Origin: Coprinopsis marcescibilis
Lineage: Eukaryota > Basidiomycota > Agaricomycetes > Agaricales > Psathyrellaceae
Length of the DNA: 64,000 bases
Direction of reading: 5' to 3'
Assembly (NCBI GenBank): GCA_004369085.1
Contig: ML210157.1
Coordinates: forward strand, 253,057-317,056
Program-made: the position numbers and the translations under genes
The notes under the pieces: model-generated
Database searches by the model: none
Told to the model about the DNA's origin: nothing
Seen by the model: the letters and a program-made list of their open reading frames with translations, nothing else
In this document: positions 1 to 11,963 of the stretch, one piece after another
Layout of the letters: the number at the start of each line of letters is the position of its first letter
Position numbering within the stretch: the stretch's first letter is position 1

Positions 1-655
1 TCTGGATGGATCCCAAGTGTCGATTTGGGAAGCCCAGTTTTCGCAGTTCTGCAGTACGATCTCTTGGGGGATCGTCACCTATCCACGCGGCGCAAACATC
101 AGTATCGATCCATCCCCTACTGTATTCAACGACGGTTTCGCACCTAGGATACCCTGGCCCATGCAAACCATCGACCTTCAACCCCAGCAAATATGTCGTC
201 AAGACAGTGACAGACTTACACCAAACAAGAACCATTCAAACGCTCCCTCTGCTCCATCCTCCGGTGTCAACGCCTTCTCAGCGCGAGGATCAAGCAGGCA
301 GACTCTTTCCAGAGGCACGCCGGACTTTTCGATCAGCTGCAAGATGCCCTCTCGGTGGAATTGTGCTTTTGCTTTGCTGCCGTCGACTTCTTGGCCGGAT
401 ACGCTAACTGATTTATTGAGGAAGTTGGTGGAAGTTTCTGATAAGCTCGTGAAGTGGACCTGTGCTTGAGGGCCGGCTAGAATGCGCATGTGCTACAGGA
501 TTTGATATATATGGTGAAGATGAGGGGAAGCTGCAATTAAGATCGTCGGCTTGTTGGAATTCAGGGAGAGTCGTACAGACCGCGTATTCGAGCTCGACCC
601 AGGGTGGGATGGTTTTGGTGCTCTCATCGTCCTCCTCCATATGTTCTGATAACAT
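1..655 (-). CDS. SPOUT-type protein arginine methyltransferase (Sfm1-like), partial
   Basis: Yeast Sfm1 methylates an arginine of ribosomal protein Rps3 in the cytosol. The exon from 655 to 581 carries EHMEEDD and PPWVELEYA, the family's N-terminal signature. The exon from 492 to 222 carries LAGPQAQVHFT and LLDPRAEKALTPEDG, which precede the SAM-binding knot. The exon from about 78 to the window edge encodes GDDPPRDRTAELR, the classic family motif, so the C terminus lies outside the window. Introns are 580-493 and about 221-79. The second acceptor gives FG-DDPP and skips the usual GIL residues, so a micro-exon or another acceptor is possible. The ATG at 655 is the first in-frame one but leaves a very short N terminus, and an upstream exon cannot be excluded. 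Family assignment is firm, exact ends are not. Confidence 0.8.
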
Positions 656-1056
656 TTTTTTAGCCAGTTACTTTGCATCCAAGATTCTGCAAGAGCCAGT
701 ACTGACCTATTACGTATGTGAATGGCATTTTTCAGGATTTACCGCGCTTTTCGCCAGTGATGATGGAGGTGGAAGATCAAGCTTCAAGTGGAGGTCTGGA
801 GACTATAAGTGCCGCGCTCTCTCCACCTGATTCGCAAACCGCCGGCGCTTAAGACGGAAGTATGGAGGGATCTATTGAGATCAAGCCAACTGGTATTGCT
901 ACATCACACAGATATGTAGCAGCCTCCTACATAGGCCACCCGCTCCGATTTCTCTAACATACGGTACGCCACAACATGATAATAAACGAGGAATAAATAA
1001 ATAGATAAAAAAAAGCAACTGGTATATTAGTTGTTTAGGCCAAATTGTGACATCAC
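656..1056. other. Intergenic, no gene seen
   Basis: This is the promoter side of the methyltransferase and the 3' side of the next minus-strand gene. It is AT-rich near 980-1030. Only short ORFs without family features are present. Confidence 0.5.
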
Positions 1057-2077
1057 TCAGGCTGGAACCTTCGCCTTCAATTCCAGGTCTGTAAATACCC
1101 CAAGCGGGTTGGCTGTTGGGGCGTTTCCAAAATGGACAGTAACAGGGTAAGATATTTCGCGTATCGCAGAAACCCTGACCGTGCGTTCTCTAGCCTCGGC
1201 AGGCTCTAGCTTTCTCTCCTTCAGCCATAAGACTAGTAATACACCCAGAACCAGGAGGACAAAGGTGACAACCGTGACCCCAACAGATATGCCTATAATA
1301 GCCGGTGTCGATAACGCCTGTGGCGGCGCTTGTTCTTGAGGTAGAGTTGACAATTCGGTAAGCGAGTAAATCATCCTTTCGGAGATTGCGGCACCCAGAG
1401 GCTCAAACGACGGCGATACTGGTGCAGTCGCCTCATCGACAATTTCTGTGTATCTGTTCAAATATGTTAGCTCGCTGGCCTTGTTCTAACTGACGTATAC
1501 TTAGTAGTTTCAGTGGAATCACTTACGCAAACTGATCCATGACGACTTTGTCGCAATCTCCTCCCGGTGGAAAATGGACTCTGACAGTATGCTCGACATT
1601 GTCCAGACCGGTCACTCTATGGACCAGTTGAGGAAATGCTGGACCATGGATGGGGTGCTCCTCCGAGTCGATGATGGCGCTCAGATCGATGACCGTCAAA
1701 TCTCCATCCAGTGTTAGCCCCGTACAGGCGGAAGACTGGACAGGCCATACTTCAGCAAAGTAGTATAGAGCTGTGCCTATTCCACGCAGTTGGGTTAATT
1801 TTGAATGTGGTTCAGTGAAAGGAGGCGTCGTACCTTTGAAGGTAAACTCGGAATAAGCCGAAGGATCCGATGTTACCATGAAAGCTCTTCCATCCGCATT
1901 GCCTTCAGATGCCCTCTGCGTAGTCCAACTAGATGCCGGTGCATATGATATCCTTCCGAACTCGTTGTGTGAAACTGTGTCATTGCGAAGAACTTCTCCG
2001 ACAACCAGTGTGGACCAGCAGAGTGAAAAGAGCCAAATCCCGAACAGGAGACTTGGACAGGAGACTCTGTTAGGCAT
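1057..2077 (-). CDS. Single-pass membrane protein with small ectodomain (paralog A)
   Basis: Three exons (2077-1834, 1776-1527, 1453-1057) give 296 aa. A signal peptide (about residues 1-27, Leu/Phe/Trp-rich) is followed by an ectodomain of about 170 residues. A transmembrane helix (IIGISVGVTVVTFVLLVLGV) and a short basic cytoplasmic tail complete it. An in-frame ATG at 2131 exists, but the one at 2077 puts the signal peptide at the terminus as in the paralogs. Intron 1 is phase 1 after FKG and intron 2 is phase 2 before YTEIVDEA. Both positions match the genes at 3161-4413 and 38833-39765. The motifs YYFAEVWP, GLDNVEHTVRVHFPPG and YTEIVD resemble the galactose-binding-like beta-sandwich ectodomains common in agaric surface proteins. 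That fold is an inference. A TATAAAT lies about 190 bp upstream (2266-2272). Function unknown. Confidence 0.8.
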
Positions 2078-3160
2078 AAGTTGAATGATGAGAACCGGTG
2101 GAGAGGATAAAACGAAAAACTTGAACGTCATGGAGAATATGGCCCTGGTTAAATACCATTGCCCCTTGAAGTGTGTACTGAGGGGCGCTCGTTGGGCGCT
2201 CGGAATCCTTGTGGGGGAGAATAAAAGGGAAGACCCACCTTATGCTCACCCGGGAGAAAAAGGGCATTTATAGGTGTCAACTGTTTTGCGCCCATCATAC
2301 ATACGCGATTGCATGAGCTTGCAGCTGTACTATAAATATAAATAAAAAGGGCTTTTCTTGTTCAAGGCAAATATATTTACTTAGTATTCTATCAGCCTAC
2401 AACGGCGAGCGCGGTGATTAACTGGCTCGCGTCTTTCCATTCCTGGAATGTATCAATGGATTTTTGTCCCGATGTCTCGATGCCTCGATGTATTTTTGTA
2501 TTCATGTATTTTTGTCACAAGGTCAATATTGTCCTAGAAAGAGGGCCGAGGCGGGCGGCAGGGAGGAACTCTTTGCATATCTGACCGCACATGAGCAGGC
2601 TGAATGAGACGAATATCATCCTTTGACGGTTTGACCGAGCTGCAAGAACAACAAACCAAGATTGTTCGGGCAAGAGAAAGTTGCTGAAGCCAATTTGCGA
2701 GTGCAGGAGTAATGTCCATGTGTAGGACCGCCAAGTGGCAAGGCTGGGCAGTACCCTTGAGTGCACCAACAAACTAGTATGTAGTGTTGTTTTGCACCAG
2801 ATTTGGTGACAGAAGGGAAATTTGGCTTTGCGTGACTCTAAATTCAATACACTGTTGCAAATGGTAGAATATAGGCCCTGTTTTAGATTCCAATGGATCG
2901 AGTTCTCTGGCCTGCACTAATGTACACAGTGTACACCGAATCACCGATGCGGTAACATGTTTGTATCTATGAATGTAAACGTTGGTAATGAATGTTAGTT
3001 TATGTGCGGAGAAGTTCTACAATGTAATGAGATGCTATGTAAAAGGCGGAAGGGTTGGCCAGTGGGATTGAAGACGGACTGCATAAATGATGGGCGTCGC
3101 AAATGATGGGAATGGTGTCCACGAACTTAATATCCAGAGAAGTAATAATAAATAGAAAAA
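2078..3160. other. Intergenic between membrane-protein paralogs
   Basis: This holds the promoter of paralog A and the 3' flank of paralog B. It contains AT-rich runs around 2320-2400 and small imperfect repeats (atgtatttttgt near 2480-2515). No supportable ORF was found. Confidence 0.5.
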
Positions 3161-4413
3161 TCATGGGTTGTAGACATTTAAAGGGGGCCGTAAGGGTTTT
3201 TTATCGTCGTGGAGAGGGGGGAGCGGGGGAACATCCGATATGCCCGCCAATAAATGAGGGTGCTTTGGATATGAATACGGTGGCGGTTGGTCGATATCTT
3301 CGTCTTTTTGGGTGGAATGATGCGATATCATGTCCCTGCTGCTCAAACTCGTTCCAAAGTCTCGGCTGCCGCTCGAGGCTTGGGAGAACGATGTCAAAGA
3401 TGGTGAGGCCCAGGCATGATGAGGCTGACGGTCAGGCTGTCTTTGCTCATAGTAGAGCGGCAATTGACGAGGAGATGAAGTGCAAGTTAGAGGGTTGTCG
3501 ATGTCAATGCGAGGGGAATGCTTGATTCGAACAGTTCCAGGGGGCGGTCCTTCTTTCTGCCGCTTTACGTGCCTCAGTAGTAGTATGATCGCTACTACCA
3601 GAAGGATTGAGATCGCAAATCCCAAAGCGATGCCGACAATGGCAGGCGTGGATAGCGAACCCGTGCTTTGCTCCTCTTGTGGCGGTGTTGCAGCGATACT
3701 ACTATCTTCTGTGGCTTCGGGAGACACTTCAGTTTGAGTAGTATCTATCCCCAGAGACGCAGTTTGAGACAGCTCTGAGGTGGAGCTTGCGGTGGGGGGA
3801 TTAGGAGTTGGAGTGGGCGAAGATGACTCAGACGATTCATCCAGTAGGTGTGTAAAGCTGAATATAACGTCAGAGTCTACATTGTTAGGCACAAGGAAGC
3901 ACGCACGAAAAGCGACCAACAATATTTGCTGTCCAATTTCCCGGAGGAAACTCGACGCGTACTGTATGCAGGACGTTGTCAAGTCCGCTGATTCGAAAGA
4001 GTTCCTGTACGGGAGGTTGGACATCGAGACGCAGATTGCTTGTGTCCCTCAAGTCTATGACAGTCAAGTCCCCGTCGACCCGTAGGCCAGTGGCAACGCT
4101 ATAGTCGGCAGGCCAATATTCTGCGTAGTAGGCCAAAGAAGTACCTGAAGAGAGGTTAGCTCATTTGCGCTGCAGAGGTGATAACTCCCAGCGTACCAGT
4201 AAAGTTAAATTCGGCAAAGGCTTCGCGGTCAAAGGTAGCAAATGGGGTCCCGCCAGCAACAAAGGTTCTCCAAGATTCTGGCCTTGTCCGCCTGAAGGAT
4301 TCGAATCTGTGATAGGACCACCATGAAGATTCAGGTTCCACAGTTTCGAGAACACGAACAGTCTGACCCAGAATTAGCGGGACAGAAAGAAGCAACCAGA
4401 TGAAAGTCCACAT
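3161..4413 (-). CDS. Single-pass membrane protein with long proline-rich tail (paralog B)
   Basis: Exons 4413-4197, 4144-3907 and 3857-3161 give 383 aa. The signal peptide is about residues 1-16 (WTFIWLLLSVPLILG). The ectodomain has YYAEYWP, GDLTVIDL and GLDNVLHTVRVEFPPG, shared with paralogs A and C. After FTHLLDE comes a Ser/Thr/Pro-rich stalk of about 70 residues, probably O-glycosylated. A helix (IVGIALGFAISILLVVAIIL), a basic stop-transfer sequence and a tail of about 140 residues follow. The tail carries a PPPY motif near residue 342, a potential WW-domain ligand, and further proline runs. Intron phases (1 and 2) equal those of the paralogs. The gene lies in tandem with paralog A on the same strand. 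Role unknown. A surface sensor or wall-facing protein is a guess from topology only. Confidence 0.8.
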
Positions 4414-5688
4414 GGAGGATGTTTGAGAGTGACGGGCACACTCGTTGAACGTTTCTTAATATGTGGGCGGGCACATGTCGTGCGAAGTGCAACTTGAATC
4501 ACGGCGCCCCCACACAAAGTACAAGCGCACAATTGCCTTGTTCAAAATGGGAGTCGGTGACGTTAAGCTGATTTTTGTTCCCGTAATCACATCGGGTACT
4601 GCAGCATATTTCCATAGACATTAGTACAGGACTCACAAGTGTTCTATGCAGTAATACTAATTGATCAGAGCCAGAAGAATCTTGCCTATGTGACGGCTTC
4701 GAGAAACAACTTGTCTAAGGGCGAGAATGAAGGATTTATGGACTTATCTACTCAGCTCTAAAGATTTTGAAAGTTAGCCTTCAATCTTCAAGCTTCAGGC
4801 TTGTTATTTGGACTGGATGAGATGGAACTTGGTAGATAAGGAGCACTTCCGATCGAGTCAACGTCCGAGTCAACGAGCACGGCGCCCACCGTTCCGGCCC
4901 GCCAAAGTACTATAGCGATACTTAGTCACATTCAAACCGCGGCGCGGAGACTGCAGTCCGACTGCCGAAGTTTGGACCATCTGTACCTCAGGCCCCAAGT
5001 TAGTACGACTTTCTGAACGACGCACCGGTACAACATTGGCGAAGAATACTCCTGGCGAGTTTCTAGGTTGCGCGGAGTCGAGATTTGAATCTGAGAAGGA
5101 AATCATGTTTCGGTTCAGAGAATTTTTGAAAGGCTCTTCGCGACGCCCGACTTGGACCCCGCCCCGACAGCCCTACTACATAGATGGAATTGACCTTGAA
5201 TTCACAAGGAATAAATCTTACAAGACGCTCCACACATAATTACGGGATACGACTGAGTGCGATTACCCGGTGAGCACACTATTTGCATTTTTATGTAAAG
5301 GCACTTGCAAAAGCCAGCTGCCACATTGTCGTATGTTGATGTTTCTACTCACCGTGACTATAAACATGACTTTAGCCCGTATTAAAGCTTAAAGTTGCGT
5401 TGAAATGATTGTGCCACCCAGTGGTGGCAGACTTGGCTGGGATCCCGACGCGGTCTATTAACTCGTGAGAACTTTAAATGTTGGTTGGGGTCCGCCATTG
5501 CGGTGTGCTTAGTACGCTGTTCATCTCACCACTTAGAGGGAATCCTGTGGCTATCGATCAACATACGTAGCACCCAGAGCCCGTGGATTATGGCTACTGT
5601 GCCTTGGTCCTTGGCCAGTCATGTCATTGGGACAATCTCTTCATGGCTCGGAGGCAGACACCAATGCTTGCTGGCGTGTAATACTACC
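4414..5688. other. Intergenic, no supported gene
   Basis: This is the upstream region of paralog B and of the F-box gene. Two short overlapping ORFs on opposite strands (about 4870-5240) show no family features or convincing splice partners. Nothing else was recognised. Confidence 0.45.
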
Positions 5689-6385
5689 ATGGTGAGCACA
5701 AACTCCGGTCTGTTTGAAACCTTGGACTTACCAGTCGGATACAGGCTAAGATTGTAAACCTCACCAATCTACCAGAGGAACTCATCATTGCGATTATGGA
5801 GTTTGCTGATTGGAGTGACATCCTAAGGATGCGATGCGTGAGTGTTCCTATTTCAAGGCACTTGACGTAATCTAATGACTACGCTTTCAGTGTTGCAAAG
5901 TCCTGCACTCAACATCACAGGCAAGATCTGTCTGGGTCGCTTTGATTCACCGATACTACCTAACAGTTTTCCCAATACCTTTCCTTCTGCCCAAACCTTT
6001 GGAACACTGCATGTTGAGCAAACTGGAAGTGCTCATCATGGGGTGGTTTCGAGACATGCACGACTTCTCCGACAAATTCTCCCCGCCACAGATGTCGCCA
6101 CTCCAAGTAAACATCAAAGAACACAAAAAGCTCAGTACAATCCCTGGTAGTCGCTTCATGCTTTATTCAACACATAAAGGCAGTGTTTACTACCAGGATC
6201 CCCAGAATGTTTCCAGTTCCCCACCAACCTTGCTGATCCAATCACCATTTCACAACTCCTTGACAAGGTGTGCAGTCAAAATGAAGTTCTCGTTTGAACT
6301 GCTCTTCCCTTGCGACGATGACTTTTTCAAGTGTGAAGTGTTGGAGGACCAATGGTGTTACACCGCTTCCAACAGTGGAACATGA
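5689..6385 (+). CDS. Short F-box protein, possibly truncated
   Basis: The best model starts with a 3-nt exon (ATG, 5689-5691), followed by an intron gtgagc..acag, exon 5745-5837, an intron and exon 5891-6385, giving 196 aa. Residues 2-45 read as an F-box: NLPEELIIAIMEFADWSDIL, then CCKVLHSTSQARSVWVALI. In agarics this motif usually opens a protein of 350-600 aa whose C terminus selects substrates for an SCF ubiquitin ligase. Here the ORF stops about 150 residues later, 28 bp before a retroelement LTR, so the 3' part may have been lost. The stretch just before the stop is poorly conserved-looking. Assignment to F-box is good. Whether it is a functional gene is uncertain. Confidence 0.55.
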
Positions 6386-6413
6386 AGACGGGTATGTGTT
6401 AACAGAAGATGAG

Positions 6414-6884
6414 TGTTACGAGATAAAATTGGACTATTTTCAGTGATTAGGATTGTTTGATTCAGAGTCAATAGATACCCCTGATGGTCAGTTCGGATCT
6501 TGGGGATATTTTTAGGAAAGATAGGAGATAAGAAGTTATGATGTATTGTTTTCTTATTTATAGTATGATAACAGACGGAACTTATCAATAATATTGATAA
6601 GAGATAAAGAAGTAGTATTTAAACTTACCTAGATAGGTAGTTGTACTTTAGTTTCGATCTCGTTTCTCTTTTTGTCACTCGATAGTTTGCAAATAGGACT
6701 TTAGTTAGTCTTCTCGTCAATGGATCGTCTTACTCAAACAACTCTGAAACTCAATTGTCTTGACGTTAGCTCATCTTGACTCTCTCAACCTACTTACTTG
6801 TTCATCTCGACAATCTATCATCTCGACTATACTGCAAACTATCATTGAACAACTAAGGCGTACCATTCGCCTTGCATCGTAACA
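6414..6884 (+). repeat. 5' LTR of Ty3/gypsy element
   Basis: The segment starts TGTTACGA and ends TCGTAACA, a perfect 8-bp inverted terminal match with TG..CA ends. It lies just upstream of gag, so it fits a 471-bp LTR. No second copy was found downstream of the chromodomain, so the boundary rests on the termini alone. Confidence 0.6.
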
Positions 6885-7293
6885 GAAGATCGAAACTACT
6901 CAAACCCAACCTCGTTGATCGAGACAAGGACCTATTGCCAAAACGGCCAACTACGAACAAAACAGAAACGTCGGACCAACCAGAAGATCGGCAGAACCAC
7001 CAACTGTATCTGCACCATATTCGAAAGACACAGATCGATCAACAATTAAACGATCAATCTCCAACAAAGGGAAGCAATGACGGGAATTTGACCCAACATA
7101 CGAACAAGACGAAACTGAAACAACACCAACAGGATTAACACCACCAGAACAAGAACAGGTTCAATTAAATATTGAATCATCAAAAACAATCCTTGAACTA
7201 TACGAAAGAGATACACAACAACAACGAGCGCAAGAAATCACTCAACAGAACTACGAGGAAGAACAGAAATTTGTGAACTACCAACCAGAAACC

Positions 7294-8316
7294 ATGGCTG
7301 ACGAAGGACCATCCGTGCAAAAGACCATGACCAAGAAAGACAAAGACAAAGAAATCAAGGGCATGTGAAAACCCTCCAAATTTAATGGCAACAGAGACAA
7401 GTACAAAGAATGGAAAGAAGAGGTCATTCTCTACATCCTTTCCAATCCCAAATGGTCCAACAACAAGAAGATCCTCTTCACCCTATCATACATGGTGGGG
7501 GGAACTGCATCTGACTGGAAGCAAACATTTATAAACGAAGCTCAACAAGGAGACTTGATCGTATTGGGAACATGGAATGATTTCAAGAAAAAACTCAATG
7601 CTTTGTTCCATGAAAAAGAGTGAACAGATGTTGCGTTCCAACATCTCAAGAATCTCAAGAAAAAGTGGAAAGATTCAGGCAAAGACTTTGTCAACACTTT
7701 CAAAAACAAATTGGCGGAAACCGATTATAGACCCGACCTTACCAACCCTGCCAATCACACCAATAAGATCATTACCGACATCTTCCGAAGTACTCTCGAC
7801 GATAACATGCTTGAGAAGATTTGGAACTGAGCCACTAAACCTACCGATCTCAAGATGTGGTACGATTCCGTCATTGAAGTATCCAACGACCAAAGGATGC
7901 TTCAACTCATGAAGAAAGGAATTCGGTCATTCTCAAACACTACCGCCAAAACCAATGAAGACTACGGAGTACCAATGGATATTGACTTGTTCAACATGAA
8001 GAAACCCTTCGTCTGACTTCCCAAAATGACGGATGCCATACGAGAAGAATGCATCCAAAAAGGATTATGCTTCTTTTGCTGCAAGGCAGGACACACCTTG
8101 AACACATGCCCCGCTAAACCAAAAGACAGAAACAAACCCCGAGCCACATGGAGACCTCAGAACGAATCTGGTTCCTCTTCCGGAATCAATGAAACAAAGA
8201 AGAAATACACCGGAACTGCTGCTTTTAAATCTGTTCAACAGATCCTTAGCAACATGGACCCCGAGGAATGTGAGAAATTCAAAGACAAACTTGAGAAGAA
8301 CAAGGGTTTTGCCTGA
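7294..8316 (+). pseudogene. gag polyprotein remnant
   Basis: From ATG 7294 the frame encodes a capsid-like helical region (KPSKFNGNRDKYKEWKEEV, then GGTASDWKQTFI). A CCHC zinc knuckle (CFFCCKAGHTLNTC, about 8067-8108) lies near the end. In-frame TGA codons occur at 7366, 7621, 7828, 8014 and 8314. The Gag of this family binds its RNA and assembles cytoplasmic particles. This copy cannot make the full protein. An upstream lysine/glutamine-rich ORF (6872-7138) may be the original N-terminal part. Confidence 0.8.
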
Positions 8317-8339
8317 GGAGGTCTATACCAACTGTAGCA

Positions 8340-11300
8340 CCTCCTAAGATAGTACAGTCTGTCCTATATGCCGATCCATCCAATATGACTTTGATTTTTC
8401 CCACAACATTGTCATTTACCGGAAAGAACGGACCCGAAAATGTTGGAACACCCACTCTTGCCGATTGTGGAGCAGACGATCAGTTCATTGATCAGAACTA
8501 CGCACAGAAGATAAAAATTCCCCTCACTTGACTCACCACCCCAATTCCCACACAAAACATTGATGGTACCTTAAACAAAAACAGTATCATCCGGTTCTAT
8601 GCTGACACCCATATCACGGTTCATGGATGGTGATTTAAGGAACGATTCTATGTCACCAGTCTTGGACAAGAAAAGATCATTCTTGGAGCACCTTGGCTCA
8701 GAAAAGCAAACCCTTTGATCAACTGGAAAAACGGAACACTCGCTTGGGAAACGAAGGAACTTTTGAAGACTACACAAGCTCTTCTTAAATACCTTCAAAC
8801 CAAGAAAACAAAGAAACAGGTAGATCCTACACAGGAAGATATAGATTCGGCCCTCCTATGCAATTTTCAAGGAAAAGAAAGTCCTCATCTCCAAACAATT
8901 TGGATCTGAGCCAAATTGACCATCGCACAAGAACTTGCAATTGCTGAAGACACCTCAGCCCTTACCTTGGAACAATGGATACTGGAGGAATATCACAACT
9001 ACATGGACATCTTCGACAAGAAGAAAGCTGATCAATTTCTGGACTCAAAACCTTGGGACCACAAAATCGAGTTGAAAGACGGCTTTATTCCTAAATCGTT
9101 CAAAACTTACAACCTCACCTTGGATGAACAAAAGGAATTGGAAAAGTTTATCCAGGAAAACCTTGTCAAAATGTATATTCGACCCTCACAATCACCAAAC
9201 ACTGCCCCTTTCTTTTTTGTTAAAAAGAAACTGATTGTCGAAGATGGAAAGGTAAAAACCCTCTTTGACCCTGTCAAGACTATCATTACCTCAACGAATG
9301 GATGATCAAGAATGCCTATCCACTTCCACTTATCACCGAACTCCTTGATAAACTAAAAGGAGCGAAGTATTTCACCAAATTGGACGTACAATGGGGATAT
9401 AACAACATTTGGATCAGAGACAGCGATCAATGGAAAGCGGCATTCAAGACGAACTTAGTTGGGACTATTCAAACTGACAGTTATGTTTTTCGGCATGTGT
9501 AACTCCCTGGCAAAATTTCAAGCAATGATAGATCACATCTTCGACAAGCTCAAAACAGAAGGACGTTGCATCATCATTTACATGAACAACATTCTCATCT
9601 TTACCAAAACCAAGGAAAAGATGATTGAATACACCCAAAAAACCCTCCAAGTGCTGAAGGATAACGACCTTTACTTAAAACTGGAGAAATGCCAATTTTG
9701 TCAAACCTGTATTGAATATCTTGGCATGATCATCGAAGAAGGACAAATTTCCATGGACCCAAAAAAGGTTGCCGGAATTCAAGACTGGCCCGCCCTGAAG
9801 ACTGTAAAACAAGTACGATCCTTTTTAGGATTCGGAAACTTCTATCAAAGATTCATTCAAGGATATTCGGAACTTGCCAAATCAATGAACAAACTCCTTC
9901 AGAAAGGAATTCCATTCAAATGGACCAACCAGAGACAGTCAGCCTTTGATACGCTGAAACAACGATTCACAGAACAACTGGTTTTGATTATGCCTGATTT
10001 GGAAAAACCCTTCCAAGTTGAATGTGACGCTTCAAAATACGCCACTGGAGCTGTCCTTACTCAATGCGACGCCAATGGAGCCTGTCACCTGGTTTCATTC
10101 ATATCAAAAACTCTGTCACCCACCGAACGCAACTATGAGATATACGATCGAGAGCTTTTGGCTCTTATCCGAGCCTTTACCGAATGGCGACACTACTTGA
10201 TGGGAGCTCAACATCCGATTGAAGTATTATCTGACCATAAAAACCTCTCTTATTTCCGAGAGACACGAAAACTAAATTGACGACAGGCAAGATGGTACAC
10301 ATTCCTCACCGAGTTTAACTATTGATTCAACTACACACCCGGAAGCAAGATGGTACAATCGGATGCACTCTCCAGATGACCGGATCACCTCCTGGAAAAT
10401 GGCGATCATGATAACGAAGACATGATTCTACTTTCGAAAGAACAATTTCCAAAAGAGGTCAAATTGAACTTGATGAATGTTGACTTATTGACACAAATCC
10501 TGGACCAACCAGAAGAAACTTTTGACATTGGGATGGCAGACAAGATACAAGATCTTTTAAAAGATAAGGACATTCTGACCAAATTATGGAAAGACTTGGC
10601 AGATTGGCACACTGAGTCTAAAGACAGAAAAACGACACTATTCTTTCCTGGAAAAATGTACATTCCCCAAAACCAGGAACTTCGATGCCAAATTATACAC
10701 AACCATCATGACCCGATTCTCGCCGTACAACCAGGAGAACTCGAAACCTTTTACAAGGTTAGCCAAAATTATTGGTTCCCTGGCATAAGAGGAGCCATAC
10801 GAGATTACATGAAAGGATGTGCCATATGCCAACAATTCAAAATTAACTGATGACCACTGAAACCAACACTCATTCCGAATAAATCAACAGGATCACATCG
10901 ACCATTTGCCTTTGTCACAATGAATCTCATGTCAGGACTTCCCCCCATTGAAGAAAATGGAATGTCCCACAACTCAATCTTGATCCAGGTGGATCAAGGT
11001 CTTACAAAGGGGGTAATTTTCACTCCATGCAACAAGGAAGTTGATGCAGAAACCATGGCAAAAATGATTATCGACTCAACCTTCAAATGATTCAGTATTC
11101 CCAAACAGATTATATCTGACAGAGCACCTAACTTCGCAGCAAAATCACATCGAGAAATCCTAAAAAGACTGGGAATCGACTCTCAACTTTCTACTGCCTA
11201 CCATCCTCAAACTGACAGAAACTCCGAATGAGGACTCCAAGAAGTCCAGACATACCTGGGAATCTATTGTGTGAATCACCCTGAAACCTGGAAAGACCAC

Positions 11301-11963
11301 CTTCCCATGCTTGAATTCACCTATAACAACCGACAACACGCAGATAATCAGAAGACACCATTCGAATTGATCATGGGACTCCAGCCACAAGGAATCCCAG
11401 AGGCTTTTGAACAAACCAACATTCCATTGGTAGAAGAAAGAATGACGGACCTTACCTTATCTCGAAAAGAAGCCATTGCCACACACGAACTAGCCCAAAA
11501 TCAGATGATCAACAGATCACAAAACAATGTCACTCCTTTTAAACTCGGTGACAAAGTATAGCTAGAAGCCAAGAACCTCAATCGACGATACCTTTCCAAC
11601 AAGATAAGACCAAAATGGGAAGGACCCTTCGAGATAATGGAAGTCATAGGACCAGTTTCTTATTGCCTTGCCCTACTGGACCAATGGAAGATCCACGACG
11701 TCTTCCATACCATATGGTTGTCTCCATATATGGAAACCGACATGCACAGCCCTTCCCACTCCACACCACCATCTGATCTTATCGATGGACAAGAAGAATA
11801 CGAAGTGGAGGCAATATTGAATCATAAGAAGCGAGGAAGAGGTCATCTGTTCCTCGTCAAATGGAAAGGATACCTGATATCCGAAGCATCATGGGAACCC
11901 CCTTGTCATTTGATCAACGCCACTTGGATCTTGGAAGATTACAAAAAGTTACATCGACTATAA
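8340..11963 (+). pseudogene. pol polyprotein remnant (PR-RT-RH-IN-chromodomain)
   Basis: Protease: LADCGADDQFID near 8460-8490 stands where the family has a DSGA core. RT: 8990-9720, with a frameshift near 9240-9270 (before YLNEWMIKNAYPLPL) and another near 9470. The catalytic Y-x-D-D reads YMNN at about 9580. RNase H: 9960-10270 with [16 protein letters not shown]. Integrase: zinc domain near 10680-10850 (CAICQQ kept, second His apparently lost), core with DQGLTKG, IISDRAPNF and AYHPQTD. Chromodomain: 11800-11960, YEVEAILNHKKRGRGHLFLVKWKGY. Many TGA stops replace expected Arg, and one TAG at 11560 replaces a probable Trp. Inactive on several independent counts. Confidence 0.88.
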
